From assembly GCF_003970865.1 (NCBI RefSeq), contig NZ_RXLZ01000005.1, forward strand, positions 51,362 to 115,361: a stretch of DNA of 64,000 nt, written 5' to 3'. Position 1 is the stretch's first letter, and each line of letters opens with the position of its first letter. The notes below the pieces were generated by a model. It saw only the letters and a program-made list of their open reading frames with translations, had not been told where the DNA came from and made no database searches. Below are positions 9,391 to 17,762 of the stretch, one piece after another. A program made the translations under genes and the position numbers. Source of the stretch: Stenotrophomonas maltophilia. GTDB lineage: Bacteria; Pseudomonadota; Gammaproteobacteria; Xanthomonadales; Xanthomonadaceae.

Positions 9391-10179
9391 TCAGTCCAGC
9401 GCAGCGATCTTGATCTGGTCCTGTTCCAGCCACACCTGCACGGCCTTGCCGCGGAGGTTGTCCGGGACATCGTCCAGTACCTTGTAGTGGCCTGCAATGG
9501 CCACCAGTTCCGCATGGAAATCACGGCAGAAAATGCGTGCCGCGGTGTTGCCCTGGGCCCCTGCCAGCGCGCGGCCGCGCAGGGTGCCGTAGATATGGAT
9601 GCTGCCGTCGGCGATGACTTCGGCGCCGGCGCCGACGGTGGCCATCACGGTCAGGTCGCAGTTTTCAGCGTACAGCTGCTGGCCCGAACGCACGTTGCCC
9701 AGCTGCATGCGGCCCGGCTGCGGTGCGGCAGCGTCGGCGACCTTGGCCACCGGCGTGGCTGGTGCCGGCTTCGGTTCGGCCCGGGCCGCGCGACGCGGTT
9801 CCGGCGCGGGCGGCGGCGGGGCCGGTTCGGCCTCGGCACGCTCGTACTGGGCGCGGAATTTGGCCAGCAGCGGGAGCCCGAGCTGCTGCGAGAGCAGGTC
9901 GACCGCGCTGGTGCCATAGGCCAGCGCCACCGGCAGCACGCCGGCGCTGCGCAGGCCATCGACCAGCGCCTGCGCGGTGGTCACGTCCGGCACCTGGGTC
10001 AGGCCGCCGAAGTCGAGGATCACCGCGGCGCGGCCGAACAGCTTCGGCGCACGGGTGACGCGTTCGCGCATTTCCTGCACGAGGCGTTCGACATCAAGGG
10101 TACGGATGCGCAGGTTGGCGATGCCCACCTGGCCGATCTTCAGTTCACCGGCCTGTTCGTAATCGAAATTCACCGCCAC
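9391..10179 (-). CDS. minC: Septum formation inhibitor MinC
   Basis: A 262-residue FtsZ inhibitor. The N-terminal domain (about residues 1-105) contains AVILDFGGLTQVPD, and the C-terminal beta-helix contains GNVRSGQQLYAENCDLTVM and GSIHIYGTLRGRALAG, the diagnostic MinC_C repeats. Between them lies a proline/alanine-rich linker (PAPPPPAPEPRRAARAEPKP). No ATG is available: a GTG at 10179 with GGGGAC about eight bases upstream fits best; another GTG follows at 10173. The gene begins two bases after the stop of the GNAT gene, so the two are likely coupled. Confidence 0.94.
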   Translation of the reverse strand: MAVNFDYEQAGELKIGQVGIANLRIRTLDVERLVQEMRERVTRAPKLFGRAAVILDFGGLTQVPDVTTAQALVDGLRSAGVLPVALAYGTSAVDLLSQQLGLPLLAKFRAQYERAEAEPAPPPPAPEPRRAARAEPKPAPATPVAKVADAAAPQPGRMQLGNVRSGQQLYAENCDLTVMATVGAGAEVIADGSIHIYGTLRGRALAGAQGNTAARIFCRDFHAELVAIAGHYKVLDDVPDNLRGKAVQVWLEQDQIKIAALD

Positions 10180-10181
10180 GC

Positions 10182-10778
10182 TCAGGTCCCCGTCGGCCGC
10201 TGTGCCTGCGCCGGCAGATGCCGGGCACGTGTCCATGCCACATCCGGCAGCTTGCCGCCGTAGGTCTCCAGGACCCACGGGTAGCTGCACAGTTCCTTGG
10301 CCAGCATGCTGGCGCGTACATCGACCTGCGGCATGGTGTTCTGGCCCAGCTCGCGGAAGCCGAAACTGCCGTGGAAGAGCAGGGCGGCATCGGCGCCATG
10401 GTCGAGGAAGACTTCGCAGGTCATCTGCGGGTAGCGCAGCTCGGCGAAGCTCTGCGCGTCGGCATAGAACGCACGGCCGACGCCACCGCCACGACGGCGG
10501 CTGGCGACCACGATGCGGTCGATATAGAAGAACGGGGTGTCCAGCTGCTGCTTGAACCAGGCGAAGTTGCTGCTGTCGTGCTGGCTGTCGCTGCCGAAGC
10601 CGATCAGGAAGCCGGCCAGGTTGCCGTCGCGCTCGGCGACGCGGAAATACTCAGCGGTTTCGTAGAACAGGCGCAGGCGGGCCGCATCCAGGGGAAGGAT
10701 GGCCAGGCCAGCGTTGTTGTTCAAAGCCAGGACGGAATCGAGCTCGTGCTCGCGCACGTCGCGGATGACAATCGACAT
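10182..10778 (-). CDS. GNAT-family N-acetyltransferase
   Basis: A 198-residue acetyltransferase of the GNAT fold. It starts MSIVIRDVREHELDSVLALN with CGGAG just upstream. The acetyl-CoA binding segment reads IDRIVVASRRRGGGVGRAFY near residue 95, matching the R/Q-x-x-G-x-G/A loop, and is followed by MTCEVFLDHGADAALLFHGS typical of the last strands. The acceptor substrate cannot be inferred. It is the first gene of the leftward cluster that continues with minCDE, a placement that may be only positional. Confidence 0.85.
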   Translation of the reverse strand: MSIVIRDVREHELDSVLALNNNAGLAILPLDAARLRLFYETAEYFRVAERDGNLAGFLIGFGSDSQHDSSNFAWFKQQLDTPFFYIDRIVVASRRRGGGVGRAFYADAQSFAELRYPQMTCEVFLDHGADAALLFHGSFGFRELGQNTMPQVDVRASMLAKELCSYPWVLETYGGKLPDVAWTRARHLPAQAQRPTGT

Positions 10779-10931
10779 TGTGACTCCGTGGGGTAACGCG
10801 GTTGGTCCGTCAAATTGGACCCTGCGCACGATTATTGCATGCCCGGGGTGGGCTGCGGCATGAACAGGGGACCGCAGATGCATGACTTCCGTGGGAGTGC
10901 GCGACGCAGGCCGGGCCCGTAGAGTGCTGGC

Positions 10932-12134
10932 ATGTTGGGAGTCCTCAGCCATACCCGCGTCCTCCGTCTGGCCGGCCTGTTTACCTGGGTCATGGTCGGG
11001 CTGCCACTGGCGTACTCGCAGTTCGAGAACCTGCACAGCCGCAGCGATATGGGCAGCTGGGCGATCCTGCTGTTCGTCGCCTACCTGTCCTTCGGCGCCG
11101 CGTACTACTGGCTGACCCGCCTGCTGCGCAGCGACAGCGACAGTCACACCACCTGGCTGGACCGCGGCCTGCTGCTGCTGCTGACGGTTTCGGCGCTGGG
11201 CGTCAGCTACCTCAGTGGTTCCGGCCTTGGCAGCATCCTGATGATGGTGGCTGCCGGCGTCATTCCGTGGATGCTGTCGGCGCGCCTGTGCGTGCTGTGG
11301 CTGCTGGTCAGCCAGTTGGCGGTGGCCCCGGTCTATTACATGCTGCTGAACTTCCCGCTGTTCGAAGCGGTGATGCAATCGCTGCTGTATGGCGGCTTTT
11401 CCATGTTCATCTTCGTGACCAGCCTTGTCGCGCGGCAGCAGACCCAGGCCCGCGACGAGCAGCGCAGGCTCAATTCGGAGCTGCGCGCCACCCGCGCCCT
11501 GCTGGCCGAAAGCGCCCGGGTCAATGAGCGAACCCGCATTTCGCGTGAACTGCATGATCTTCTGGGGCATCAGTTGACCGCGCTGACCCTGAACCTGGAA
11601 GTGGCCGGCCACCTGGCCGAGGGCCAGGCGCTGGACCATGTGAAGCGCTCGCACGCCTTGGCCAAGCTGCTGCTGGGCAACGTGCGCGAGGTGGTCAGCC
11701 AGTTGCGTGAGACCGGCGCCATCGATCTGGCCGCGGCGCTGCGCCCACTGACCGAGAATGTGCCTTCGCTGGACATCCAGCTGGACATCGAGGATCCGCT
11801 GAACGTGGAGGACCCGCAGCGGGCCCACGTGCTGCTGCGCTGTACCCAGGAGATCATCACCAACGCGGTGCGCCACGCCGGTGCCCGCCACCTGTGGATC
11901 AAGGTGTACCGTGAAGCCCCCGACCGGGTGGTGGTGGAGGCCCGCGACGACGGTGTCGGCGCGGATATGGTCAATGTGGGCAATGGCTTGCGCGGCATGC
12001 GCGAGCGCCTGCAACAATGTGGTGGCCAGCTGCAGGTCGAAACCCGTCCCGGTGAAGGCTTCCGGCTGCGGGCGACGGTGCCGGCAACGGTGCTGGTGGC
12101 CGCCCTTACCAAGGTTCCTGAAGGAGTGCGTTGA
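10932..12134 (+). CDS. DesK/NarL-type membrane sensor histidine kinase
   Basis: A 400-residue kinase. The first 180 residues hold about five or six transmembrane helices without a periplasmic domain, the arrangement of DesK-like kinases that sense membrane state. After a short linker, RTRISRELHDLLGHQLTALT is the HisKA_3 dimerisation box with the phospho-accepting histidine. The ATPase domain shows QEIITNAVRHAGARHL (N box), DDGVGADMVNVGNGLRGM (G1 and G2) and ETRPGEGFRLRATVP. Its stop codon overlaps the start of the response regulator, so the two form one unit. The actual signal is not visible in the sequence. Confidence 0.92.
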   Translation: MLGVLSHTRVLRLAGLFTWVMVGLPLAYSQFENLHSRSDMGSWAILLFVAYLSFGAAYYWLTRLLRSDSDSHTTWLDRGLLLLLTVSALGVSYLSGSGLGSILMMVAAGVIPWMLSARLCVLWLLVSQLAVAPVYYMLLNFPLFEAVMQSLLYGGFSMFIFVTSLVARQQTQARDEQRRLNSELRATRALLAESARVNERTRISRELHDLLGHQLTALTLNLEVAGHLAEGQALDHVKRSHALAKLLLGNVREVVSQLRETGAIDLAAALRPLTENVPSLDIQLDIEDPLNVEDPQRAHVLLRCTQEIITNAVRHAGARHLWIKVYREAPDRVVVEARDDGVGADMVNVGNGLRGMRERLQQCGGQLQVETRPGEGFRLRATVPATVLVAALTKVPEGVR

Positions 12135-12775
12135 TGATTCGCGTCTGCCTGGTCGACGACCAAACCCTGGTGCGGCAGGGAATCCGCTCCCTGCTGGCGC
12201 TCGACGACGGTATCGAGGTGGTGGCCGAGGCCGGCGATGGCCGGCAGGCGGTCGAGCTGATACCGCAGGTGCGCCCCGACGTGGTGCTGATGGACATGCG
12301 CATGCCGGTGATGTCCGGGCTGGAGGCGTTGCAGGTGCTGTCGCGCCAGGAGCAGCTGCCGCCGACCATCATCCTCACCACCTTTGATGACGACCAGCTG
12401 GTGCTGGCCGGGCTCAAGGCCGGAGCCAAGGGCTACCTGCTCAAGGACGTGACCCTGGCGCAGCTCGTCGGAGCCATCCGCACCGTGGCCGACGGCGGTT
12501 CGCTGGTGCAGCCGGCCGTGACCCAGCGCCTGCTGTCCGGCCTGGAGCACATGCGCAACGAGTTCGTCAGCCTGGACCGCCCGGACCCGTTGACCGACCG
12601 CGAGACCGAGATCCTGCGCCTGATGGCCAGTGGCTTCTCCAACAAGGAGATCGCCAATTCGCTGGGTGTGGCCGAAGGCACCATCAAGAACCACGTGTCC
12701 AACATCCTGTCCAAGCTGGGCGTGCGCGACCGTACGCGTGCCGTACTGAAGGCGTTCGAACTCCAGCTGGTCTGA
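12134..12775 (+). CDS. NarL/FixJ-type DNA-binding response regulator
   Basis: A 213-residue regulator. The receiver domain has the acidic pair in CLVDDQTL, the phospho-acceptor aspartate in VVLMDMRMPVMSG (about residue 54), the T/S switch in ILTTFDD and lysine in GAKGYLLKD. The C-terminal LuxR-type helix-turn-helix begins at PLTDRETEILRLMASGFSNK and continues with NSLGVAEGTIKNHVSNILSK. The ATG overlaps the kinase stop by one base (TGATG) after AAGGAGTGCG. It should be phosphorylated by the upstream kinase; the target genes are unknown, although no separate target gene is linked on this side. Confidence 0.94.
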   Translation: MIRVCLVDDQTLVRQGIRSLLALDDGIEVVAEAGDGRQAVELIPQVRPDVVLMDMRMPVMSGLEALQVLSRQEQLPPTIILTTFDDDQLVLAGLKAGAKGYLLKDVTLAQLVGAIRTVADGGSLVQPAVTQRLLSGLEHMRNEFVSLDRPDPLTDRETEILRLMASGFSNKEIANSLGVAEGTIKNHVSNILSKLGVRDRTRAVLKAFELQLV

Positions 12776-13009
12776 GGAAAACCTATTCAGGACAATGACT
12801 TGAGGTCCAGTCTTGGTCCTCGGGTGGGGTTGCCCCCTACTTCACGGGTATCGGTATGCGGTACCCTTCGAATTCTTTGTCCATACAAATACGCAGCCGG
12901 CAGGGAAACCGGTGCGCCAATCCCGATAAACAATGCCCGCGAAGCCTGCTAGGATTGGCGCTTCGCTTCAATCAACCCGGCCGTGGGATCGGCCCCGGAG
13001 ACTCTCTGA

Positions 13010-14083
13010 ATGACCCGTATTATCGAGTTCCTGATCGCCTTGGGGATCGTGGCTGGCCTGTTCGTCATCATTGGCGTATGTCTGCCGGGCGAGCGTCACA
13101 TCACCGAAAGCATCGAGACCAACCGCAAGATGACGATCGTGTACGACACGGTCAGCAGCCTGCGCCGCTTCAAGGACTGGAACCCGCTGGTACTGCGCGA
13201 TCCCGCCGTTGAACTGAAGCTGTCCGGCCCGGCCTCCGGCGTCGGTGCCACTCTCGACTTCACCTCCAAGGACCTGGGCACCGGTTCCTGGAAGATCACC
13301 GAAGCCGAAGAGAACAAGCGTGTTGCGATCGCCATCGATGACGCCACCAAGGGTCACGACAAGATCACCACCTTCACGCTGGAGCCGACCGGCAAGGGTG
13401 GCCGCAACGTCAAGATCACCCAGGACTACTCGGTGAAGTACGGCTTCGACCTGTTCGGTCGTTATGCAGGCCTGTATGTCAGCCGCCAGATCGGCGACGA
13501 CATCAAGATGGGTCTGTCGCGTATGGCCAACATGCTGGCCAGCGTCCCGAACGTGGACTACCGCACCCCGGAAGCCCCGCTGACCGATCTGGCCATCGTC
13601 AATGTGCCGGCTGAAGACCTGCTGGTCGTCAACGCCGGTAACGTGGACCGCGGTCAGGACACGATCACCAAGTCCATCAAGGACAACCAGGAGTGGATCA
13701 AGCGCGTGATGGAGGCCAATGGCCTTGAAGCCGCCGGTCCGTTCCGCATCATCACCACTGACTTCGGTCAGGAAAAGTACGCCTTCGACATCGCCCAGCC
13801 GGTGAAGAAGAAGGGTGCTGAAGGTGCCACCGCTGAAGAGCTGACCGTCAAGATCGACGGCGGCGCTCCGGTCAAGTACGTTCACGTGGCTCCGCACCGT
13901 TCGGCGCATGCCGCCTACACCGGCCACATGGCGGGTCTGGACGTGGCCCGCAACGGCCTGCGTGCCTGGGCTGTGACCAACGGTTCGGAAGTGATCGATC
14001 GCCCGTACGAAACCTGGAAGGACGGTCTGGACAAGTCGTTCACCCCGGAAGCGACCTACGACATCTACTGGGCCGTCAAGTAA
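13010..14083 (+). CDS. SRPBCC-family protein with GyrI-like C-terminal domain, membrane-anchored
   Basis: A 357-residue protein that starts MTRIIEFLIALGIVAGLFVI, a single N-terminal membrane helix. Residues 30-185 resemble the SRPBCC/polyketide-cyclase ligand-binding fold (ETNRKMTIVYDTVSSLRRFK, SGPASGVGATLDF). Residues 200-355 look like an AraC-effector/GyrI-like binding domain (DLLVVNAGNVDRG, HVAPHRSAHAAYTGHMAG). Both are small-ligand pockets; the protein probably binds or senses a small molecule at the membrane, but no function can be stated. It is monocistronic, after a 230-base leader and before a strong terminator. The codon use is highly biased, suggesting good expression. Confidence 0.8.
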   Translation: MTRIIEFLIALGIVAGLFVIIGVCLPGERHITESIETNRKMTIVYDTVSSLRRFKDWNPLVLRDPAVELKLSGPASGVGATLDFTSKDLGTGSWKITEAEENKRVAIAIDDATKGHDKITTFTLEPTGKGGRNVKITQDYSVKYGFDLFGRYAGLYVSRQIGDDIKMGLSRMANMLASVPNVDYRTPEAPLTDLAIVNVPAEDLLVVNAGNVDRGQDTITKSIKDNQEWIKRVMEANGLEAAGPFRIITTDFGQEKYAFDIAQPVKKKGAEGATAEELTVKIDGGAPVKYVHVAPHRSAHAAYTGHMAGLDVARNGLRAWAVTNGSEVIDRPYETWKDGLDKSFTPEATYDIYWAVK

Positions 14084-14114
14084 GCCTCGGCTGACCCATG
14101 TAGTGTTGGACACG

Positions 14115-14147
14115 AAAACGCGCCGCTCATTGCGGCGCGTTTTTTTT
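14115..14147 (+). terminator. Rho-independent terminator
   Basis: ACGCGCCGCTCATTGCGGCG followed by CGTTTTTTTT: a GC-rich stem and eight Ts, directly after the SRPBCC gene. Confidence 0.92.
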
Positions 14148-14186
14148 CATCTGGCGCCCGGCAAGGGCGCTGCGCAAGGAGCCCAC

Positions 14187-14558
14187 ATGTTCAATCTCGA
14201 ACGTCGCGCACGTAAGCCTTCGCTGCTGGCCTGCCTGGGTGCGCTGCTGGCCGCTGCCTCGATCGGCCTGTCGGCCTATGCCTCGCACGGCGTGGCCGAC
14301 CCGCTGGCGCAGCAGCATCTGAACATGGCGGCGCTGTATGCGTTCGCGCATGGCGCGGTACTGGTGGCGCTTGGCCCGCGCGCGCAGGGAGCGATCGCGC
14401 ACCTGGCGCTGTACGTGCTGCTGCTGGGGGTGCTGCTGTTTTCCGGCAGCCTGGTGGGCGGTGCGTTGTGGCAGTGGCCGACGCGGATGGCGCCGATCGG
14501 TGGCACCAGCATGATGGCCGGATGGGTGTTGCTGGCGATCAATGCGTTGAGGCGGTGA
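14187..14558 (+). CDS. DUF423-family small membrane protein
   Basis: A 123-residue protein with four predicted membrane helices. The motif AAASIGLSAYASHGVADPLA near residue 25 (family pattern G-A-x-A-A-H-G) and the C-terminal PTRMAPIGGTSMMAGWVLLA (family pattern P-x-G-G) are typical of DUF423 (YgdD/TMEM256-like). The ATG at 14187 follows AAGGAGCCCAC. No biochemical role is established for the family. Confidence 0.88.
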   Translation: MFNLERRARKPSLLACLGALLAAASIGLSAYASHGVADPLAQQHLNMAALYAFAHGAVLVALGPRAQGAIAHLALYVLLLGVLLFSGSLVGGALWQWPTRMAPIGGTSMMAGWVLLAINALRR

Positions 14559-14926
14559 CTGAGTCGACGTTGTTGCTTCGATCCATGCTGATGCGATCTG
14601 CACCGTTCATGGGCGTTACTTTTCTTTTCGCGCGAAAAGAAAAGTAACCAAAAGAAACGCGCCGCCGGCCGCGAGCCGGTGCTGCGCACCGGTCCCCTGC
14701 GCTCCTCCGCCCGTCGAGGGACGGTGCGGGAACTCGCTGCGCTCAGACACCCGCACCTCTTCGCCCTCGCCGGACCTGCGGTGCTCGGCTCGCTTGAAGG
14801 CGGACCCAACAGCCGCGCGCTGATCCGTTATAGAGGCTTCGAGCGAAGCGACCCGCTTTTGTCTTTGCTCTCTTGTTCCATCCCGCGGCCATGCGCTGAC
14901 CGCTCCAGGATTTCGCCACGAGGGGC
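14559..14926. repeat. Intergenic repeat module with a 34-base perfect palindrome
   Basis: No gene is visible in these 368 bases between two convergent genes. The stretch at 14615-14648 is a perfect palindrome, GTTACTTTTCTTTTCGC plus its mirror, followed by CAAAAGAAACGCGCC and then a mosaic of short inverted segments (GAGCCGGTGCTGCGCACCGG; GAACTCGCTGCGCTC; GGCTTCGAGCGAAGC). The composition looks like a dispersed intergenic repeat rather than a decayed gene. I believe similar sequence is found at many loci in Xanthomonadaceae, but that is from memory. Confidence 0.6.
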
Positions 14927-15736
14927 TCAGCCGTTGGCCGGTCTCCAGCACCAGTGCCACGGTTCGTAGACGATGCCGTGCGGGTTGTCGCGCGGGTAAC
15001 TCAGATGGAAGCCGTGCCCGCCGGCATGCGCCTGCAGCCACGCGAACGCGTCGGTGGTTTCGAACGATTCTTCGGCCGGCGCGTCGCCCGGTGTGCCGAT
15101 GTCCAGCGCGTGGCCGCTGTGGTGTTCGCTGAAACCCGGTGCGGCATTCACCTTCAGGATCTCTGCCACGCTCAAGCCGCGCGCCAGCTTCCGTTCGAAG
15201 ATGCCCAGCTGGTAGGCATGGCTGCGGAAGCCGGAGATGGCGTCCAGCGCAATTCCATCCTGTGCCGCGTGCAGTCGCATCCGCCGCCAGCCCTGCGCGG
15301 CGCCACGGCGCAGCCACAACGGGCGGGCGAAGCGGTCGCGACCGGCGAAGTGCAGCAGGCACGGCTCGGATTCCAGCGGCAGGCCGCTGTCGTCGGCATA
15401 GCGCTGTGCATCCAGGCCAAGCTGCTGCAGGCGTTGCTGCAACCCGGCCAGCGGCAGCCACTGGTCTTCCAGTCCGGCGCCGAAGGGCCGTGCAGCCGCG
15501 GCATCCAGCAGCGCCAATGCTTCCTCGACCCCGGGTTCGCGCGGCAGGTGCGGCACCATGGCGTGCACACCCTGCGCCAGTACCGCCGCCAGATAACGGC
15601 CATCGCGCTTGCGCCGCAGCACCCAGTGCGCCTGCGACAGCAGGCGTGCATCCAGGTTGCTGCGTGCACGCAACAGGTGGGCGGGCCACAGCTCGATGGC
15701 CTCGGTATTGATCAGCAGGGGCGCGCGTCGTTGCAT
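14927..15736 (-). CDS. M15-family (VanY-like) D-alanyl-D-alanine carboxypeptidase
   Basis: A 269-residue protein. The C-terminal 130 residues form the M15 peptidase domain: GFRSHAYQLGIFERKL, the zinc motif SEHHSGHALDIG (S-x-H-x-x-G-x-A-x-D, near residue 207) and the final YEPWHWCW (E-P-W-H, near residue 260) giving the catalytic Glu and third zinc ligand. The N-terminal half is unassigned and has no signal peptide, so it is either cytoplasmic or exported by another route. It is the last gene of the leftward SPFH operon, ten bases after the preceding gene. Confidence 0.85.
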   Translation of the reverse strand: MQRRAPLLINTEAIELWPAHLLRARSNLDARLLSQAHWVLRRKRDGRYLAAVLAQGVHAMVPHLPREPGVEEALALLDAAAARPFGAGLEDQWLPLAGLQQRLQQLGLDAQRYADDSGLPLESEPCLLHFAGRDRFARPLWLRRGAAQGWRRMRLHAAQDGIALDAISGFRSHAYQLGIFERKLARGLSVAEILKVNAAPGFSEHHSGHALDIGTPGDAPAEESFETTDAFAWLQAHAGGHGFHLSYPRDNPHGIVYEPWHWCWRPANG

Positions 15737-15745
15737 CGCCGCAGC

Positions 15746-16339
15746 TTACTGCCGTGGCGCCGACGCGGCCACCTTGCGCAGCGCATCGAGCAGCGCCTGC
15801 GGCCGGTCCACGCTGAGCAGCAGCGTGCTGCCATCACTGACCGGCAGGGCGAGCACACGCGCACGGTCGGTGACCAGGGCGAAGCCCTTGCCGCCTCCCT
15901 GCAGGCGGAAGTGGCCCGAGTAGAAGCCCGGCATTGAATAGCCATTGGTTTTGACACGGATGCCATAGCGGCGGTCACGCTGCAGGTCGACCACCTCGGC
16001 CTGGTCCAGCCGCAGCTGCGCCACCGGCACGCGCCGCCGATACATCGTCGAGCACACGTCCAGTACGTTGCCGGCCAGCTCCACGCGGCGGCGGAAGAAT
16101 GCGGCTCCCAGCCCGACAGCGAGTACAGCGATGACGATCAGGCTCCATGCCGCACTGCCGCCCATCCGGAACCAGGGCGGCGACAGCGTTACTTCGATCC
16201 AGGGTGCGCTCGCCGGTGCCTTGTACAGCTGTGCATACAGGCAGGCCACGAAGGCAGCCAGCAGCGGCAGCACGATCCAGAGCACGCGCAGCGGCGAGCT
16301 CTCGGCCACGTCAAAGGGTTTCGGGTCGCTGCCGCCCAT
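15746..16339 (-). CDS. Membrane protein with PH-like domain, uncharacterised
   Basis: A 197-residue protein with two membrane helices: LRVLWIVLPLLAAFVACLYA near residue 17 and AAWSLIVIAVLAVGLGAAFF near residue 64. After the second helix, RRRVELAGNVLDVCSTMYRR and RYGIRVKTNGYSMPGFYSGH resemble the bacterial PH-like (bPH) domain, which is often found in small membrane proteins. It lies between the DUF4177 gene (three bases away) and the M15 peptidase (nine bases away), so all three should be cotranscribed. No function is known. Confidence 0.72.
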   Translation of the reverse strand: MGGSDPKPFDVAESSPLRVLWIVLPLLAAFVACLYAQLYKAPASAPWIEVTLSPPWFRMGGSAAWSLIVIAVLAVGLGAAFFRRRVELAGNVLDVCSTMYRRRVPVAQLRLDQAEVVDLQRDRRYGIRVKTNGYSMPGFYSGHFRLQGGGKGFALVTDRARVLALPVSDGSTLLLSVDRPQALLDALRKVAASAPRQ

Positions 16340-16342
16340 GGT

Positions 16343-16522
16343 TCAGGCCTCCTTCTTGAACACCAGCATCGCCGGGCGCATCGGTGCCGGGATGATGATG
16401 TTGACCAGTTCCCAGCCCAGTTGGCCCTGGCGGCTGAGTTCGGCCTGGATGTCCTCGGCTTTGTGCAGGCCCATCAGGGACGTCTTGACCTCGATGGTCT
16501 GGTAGCTCCAGCGCTTGCTCAT
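16343..16522 (-). CDS. DUF4177-like small protein
   Basis: A 59-residue protein, [19 protein letters not shown] with the C-terminal half [16 protein letters not shown]. The pattern W-x-Y followed by G-W-E-L-V is the core of the DUF4177 family. Its ATG overlaps the stop of the upstream ribbon-helix-helix gene by four bases (ATGA), a mark of translational coupling. It contains no cysteines or membrane helix. I infer a small accessory protein of the operon. Confidence 0.8.
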   Translation of the reverse strand: MSKRWSYQTIEVKTSLMGLHKAEDIQAELSRQGQLGWELVNIIIPAPMRPAMLVFKKEA

Positions 16523-16698
16523 TCCTTGTCCTCCGACGATGGCGTGGGTTTCGGCAGGCGTCCTGCCTTGCGCAGGGCGTCGCGCAGCACGTATTCGATC
16601 TGCGCGTTGAGGCTGCGCAGCTCGTCATCAGCCCAGCGCTGTGCCGCAGCCAGGACGTCGGCGTTGATGCGCAGCGGGTAGGCTTTTTTCTCACTCAT
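16519..16698 (-). CDS. Arc-like ribbon-helix-helix DNA-binding protein
   Basis: A 59-residue protein, [20 protein letters not shown] with [20 protein letters not shown] in the middle. The short beta strand (YPLRIN) followed by two helices is the Arc/MetJ ribbon-helix-helix fold; Arc-family members carry S-L-N-A-Q-I-E at the same place. The start follows AGGAGCCCCC. It is gene two of the SPFH operon and may autoregulate it through the double palindrome upstream of the first gene. The lysine/serine tail is probably disordered. Confidence 0.85.
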   Translation of the reverse strand: MSEKKAYPLRINADVLAAAQRWADDELRSLNAQIEYVLRDALRKAGRLPKPTPSSEDKE

Positions 16699-16743
16699 GG
16701 GGGCTCCTGGCGGGGCGGTGGGGCACCCCGTTGCGAGTGTGGC

Positions 16744-17625
16744 TCAATACAGCGAGCCGGCATTGACGATCGGCTGGGTGCCGCGGTCCGAGCACAGCAC
16801 GGTCAGCAGGTTGCTGACCATGTGCGCCTTGCGTTCCTCGTCCAGCTGCACCACGCCGTTCTTCTGCAGTTCGGCCAGGGCCATCTCGACCATGCCGACC
16901 GCACCGGCCACGATGCGCGTGCGTGCGGCGATCACCGCGTTGGCCTGCTGCCGCTGCAGCATCGCCTGGGCGATTTCGGCGGCGTAGGCCAGGTGGCTGA
17001 TACGCGCGTCGATCACCTGCACGCCGGCGTCGGCCAGGCGCTCGGCCAGTTCGTTCTTCAGGTGCTGGGAAATCTCGCTGGCGTGGCTGCGCAGAGCCAG
17101 CTGGCCGTCCTCGTGCTGGTCGTAGGGGTAGCTGGTGGCCATCGCGCGCAGCGCCGATTCGGACTGGATGTGCACGAAGCTCTCGTAGTCGTCCACGTTG
17201 TAGACCGCCTCGGAGGCATCGACCACCTGCCAGACGATCACCGCGGCAATCTCGATCGGGCTGCCGTCCAGCTCGTTGACCTTCAGCTTGCCGCTCTCGA
17301 AGTTGCGCACGCGCTGGCTGACCCGGCGCTTGGCAAAGAAGGGGTTGTTCCAGCGCAGGCCGTTGTCCTTCACGGTACCCACGTACTTGCCGAACAGGCT
17401 CAGCACCGCCGCCTGGTTGGGCTGGATGGTGTACAGGCCGGCCAGGATGAACACGCCCAGCGCCACCAGCAGGGCGCCCAGCAGCATCAGCAGCAGGTTG
17501 GGCGAGCCGGCGCTGGCCTTGGCTGCCACACCCAGTACGAACAGGGCGGCGCCAGCGAGGGCGACGAGCAGGGCGCCGGCCAGCGTGCCGAGGCCGTTGA
17601 GGGAAGACAGCGACTTCTCTTTCAT
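16744..17625 (-). CDS. SPFH-domain (stomatin/prohibitin-like) membrane protein
   Basis: A 293-residue protein. Two N-terminal hydrophobic helices ([20 protein letters not shown] and [20 protein letters not shown]) anchor it in the inner membrane. The SPFH domain runs from about residue 70 to 250: [60 protein letters not shown] and [23 protein letters not shown] proteins form large membrane scaffolds that organise microdomains or regulate proteases. It is the first gene of the leftward operon, divergent from purT, with a double palindromic site just upstream. Confidence 0.9.
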   Translation of the reverse strand: MKEKSLSSLNGLGTLAGALLVALAGAALFVLGVAAKASAGSPNLLLMLLGALLVALGVFILAGLYTIQPNQAAVLSLFGKYVGTVKDNGLRWNNPFFAKRRVSQRVRNFESGKLKVNELDGSPIEIAAVIVWQVVDASEAVYNVDDYESFVHIQSESALRAMATSYPYDQHEDGQLALRSHASEISQHLKNELAERLADAGVQVIDARISHLAYAAEIAQAMLQRQQANAVIAARTRIVAGAVGMVEMALAELQKNGVVQLDEERKAHMVSNLLTVLCSDRGTQPIVNAGSLY

Positions 17626-17655
17626 GGCGGTACGTCCTTGAGGGTTCGGAATGAA

Positions 17656-17676
17656 GATATCAAAGTGATATCACTT
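17656..17676. promoter_or_regulatory. Candidate operator of the SPFH operon (double GATATC palindrome)
   Basis: AAGTGATATCACTT at 17663-17676 is a perfect palindrome, and a second GATATC lies at 17656-17661, its centre 11 bases away, about one helical turn. The site is about 30 bases upstream of the SPFH start. Ribbon-helix-helix repressors bind such tandem short boxes, and one is encoded in this operon; the link is inference. Confidence 0.5.
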
Positions 17677-17762
17677 GTCGACTACCGTTCGTCGGATGCC
17701 GTGGCCGGGGCGGTCGGCCAGCTAGAATGCCCACCCGCCTTCACATCGCTGCTGGAACCGCC

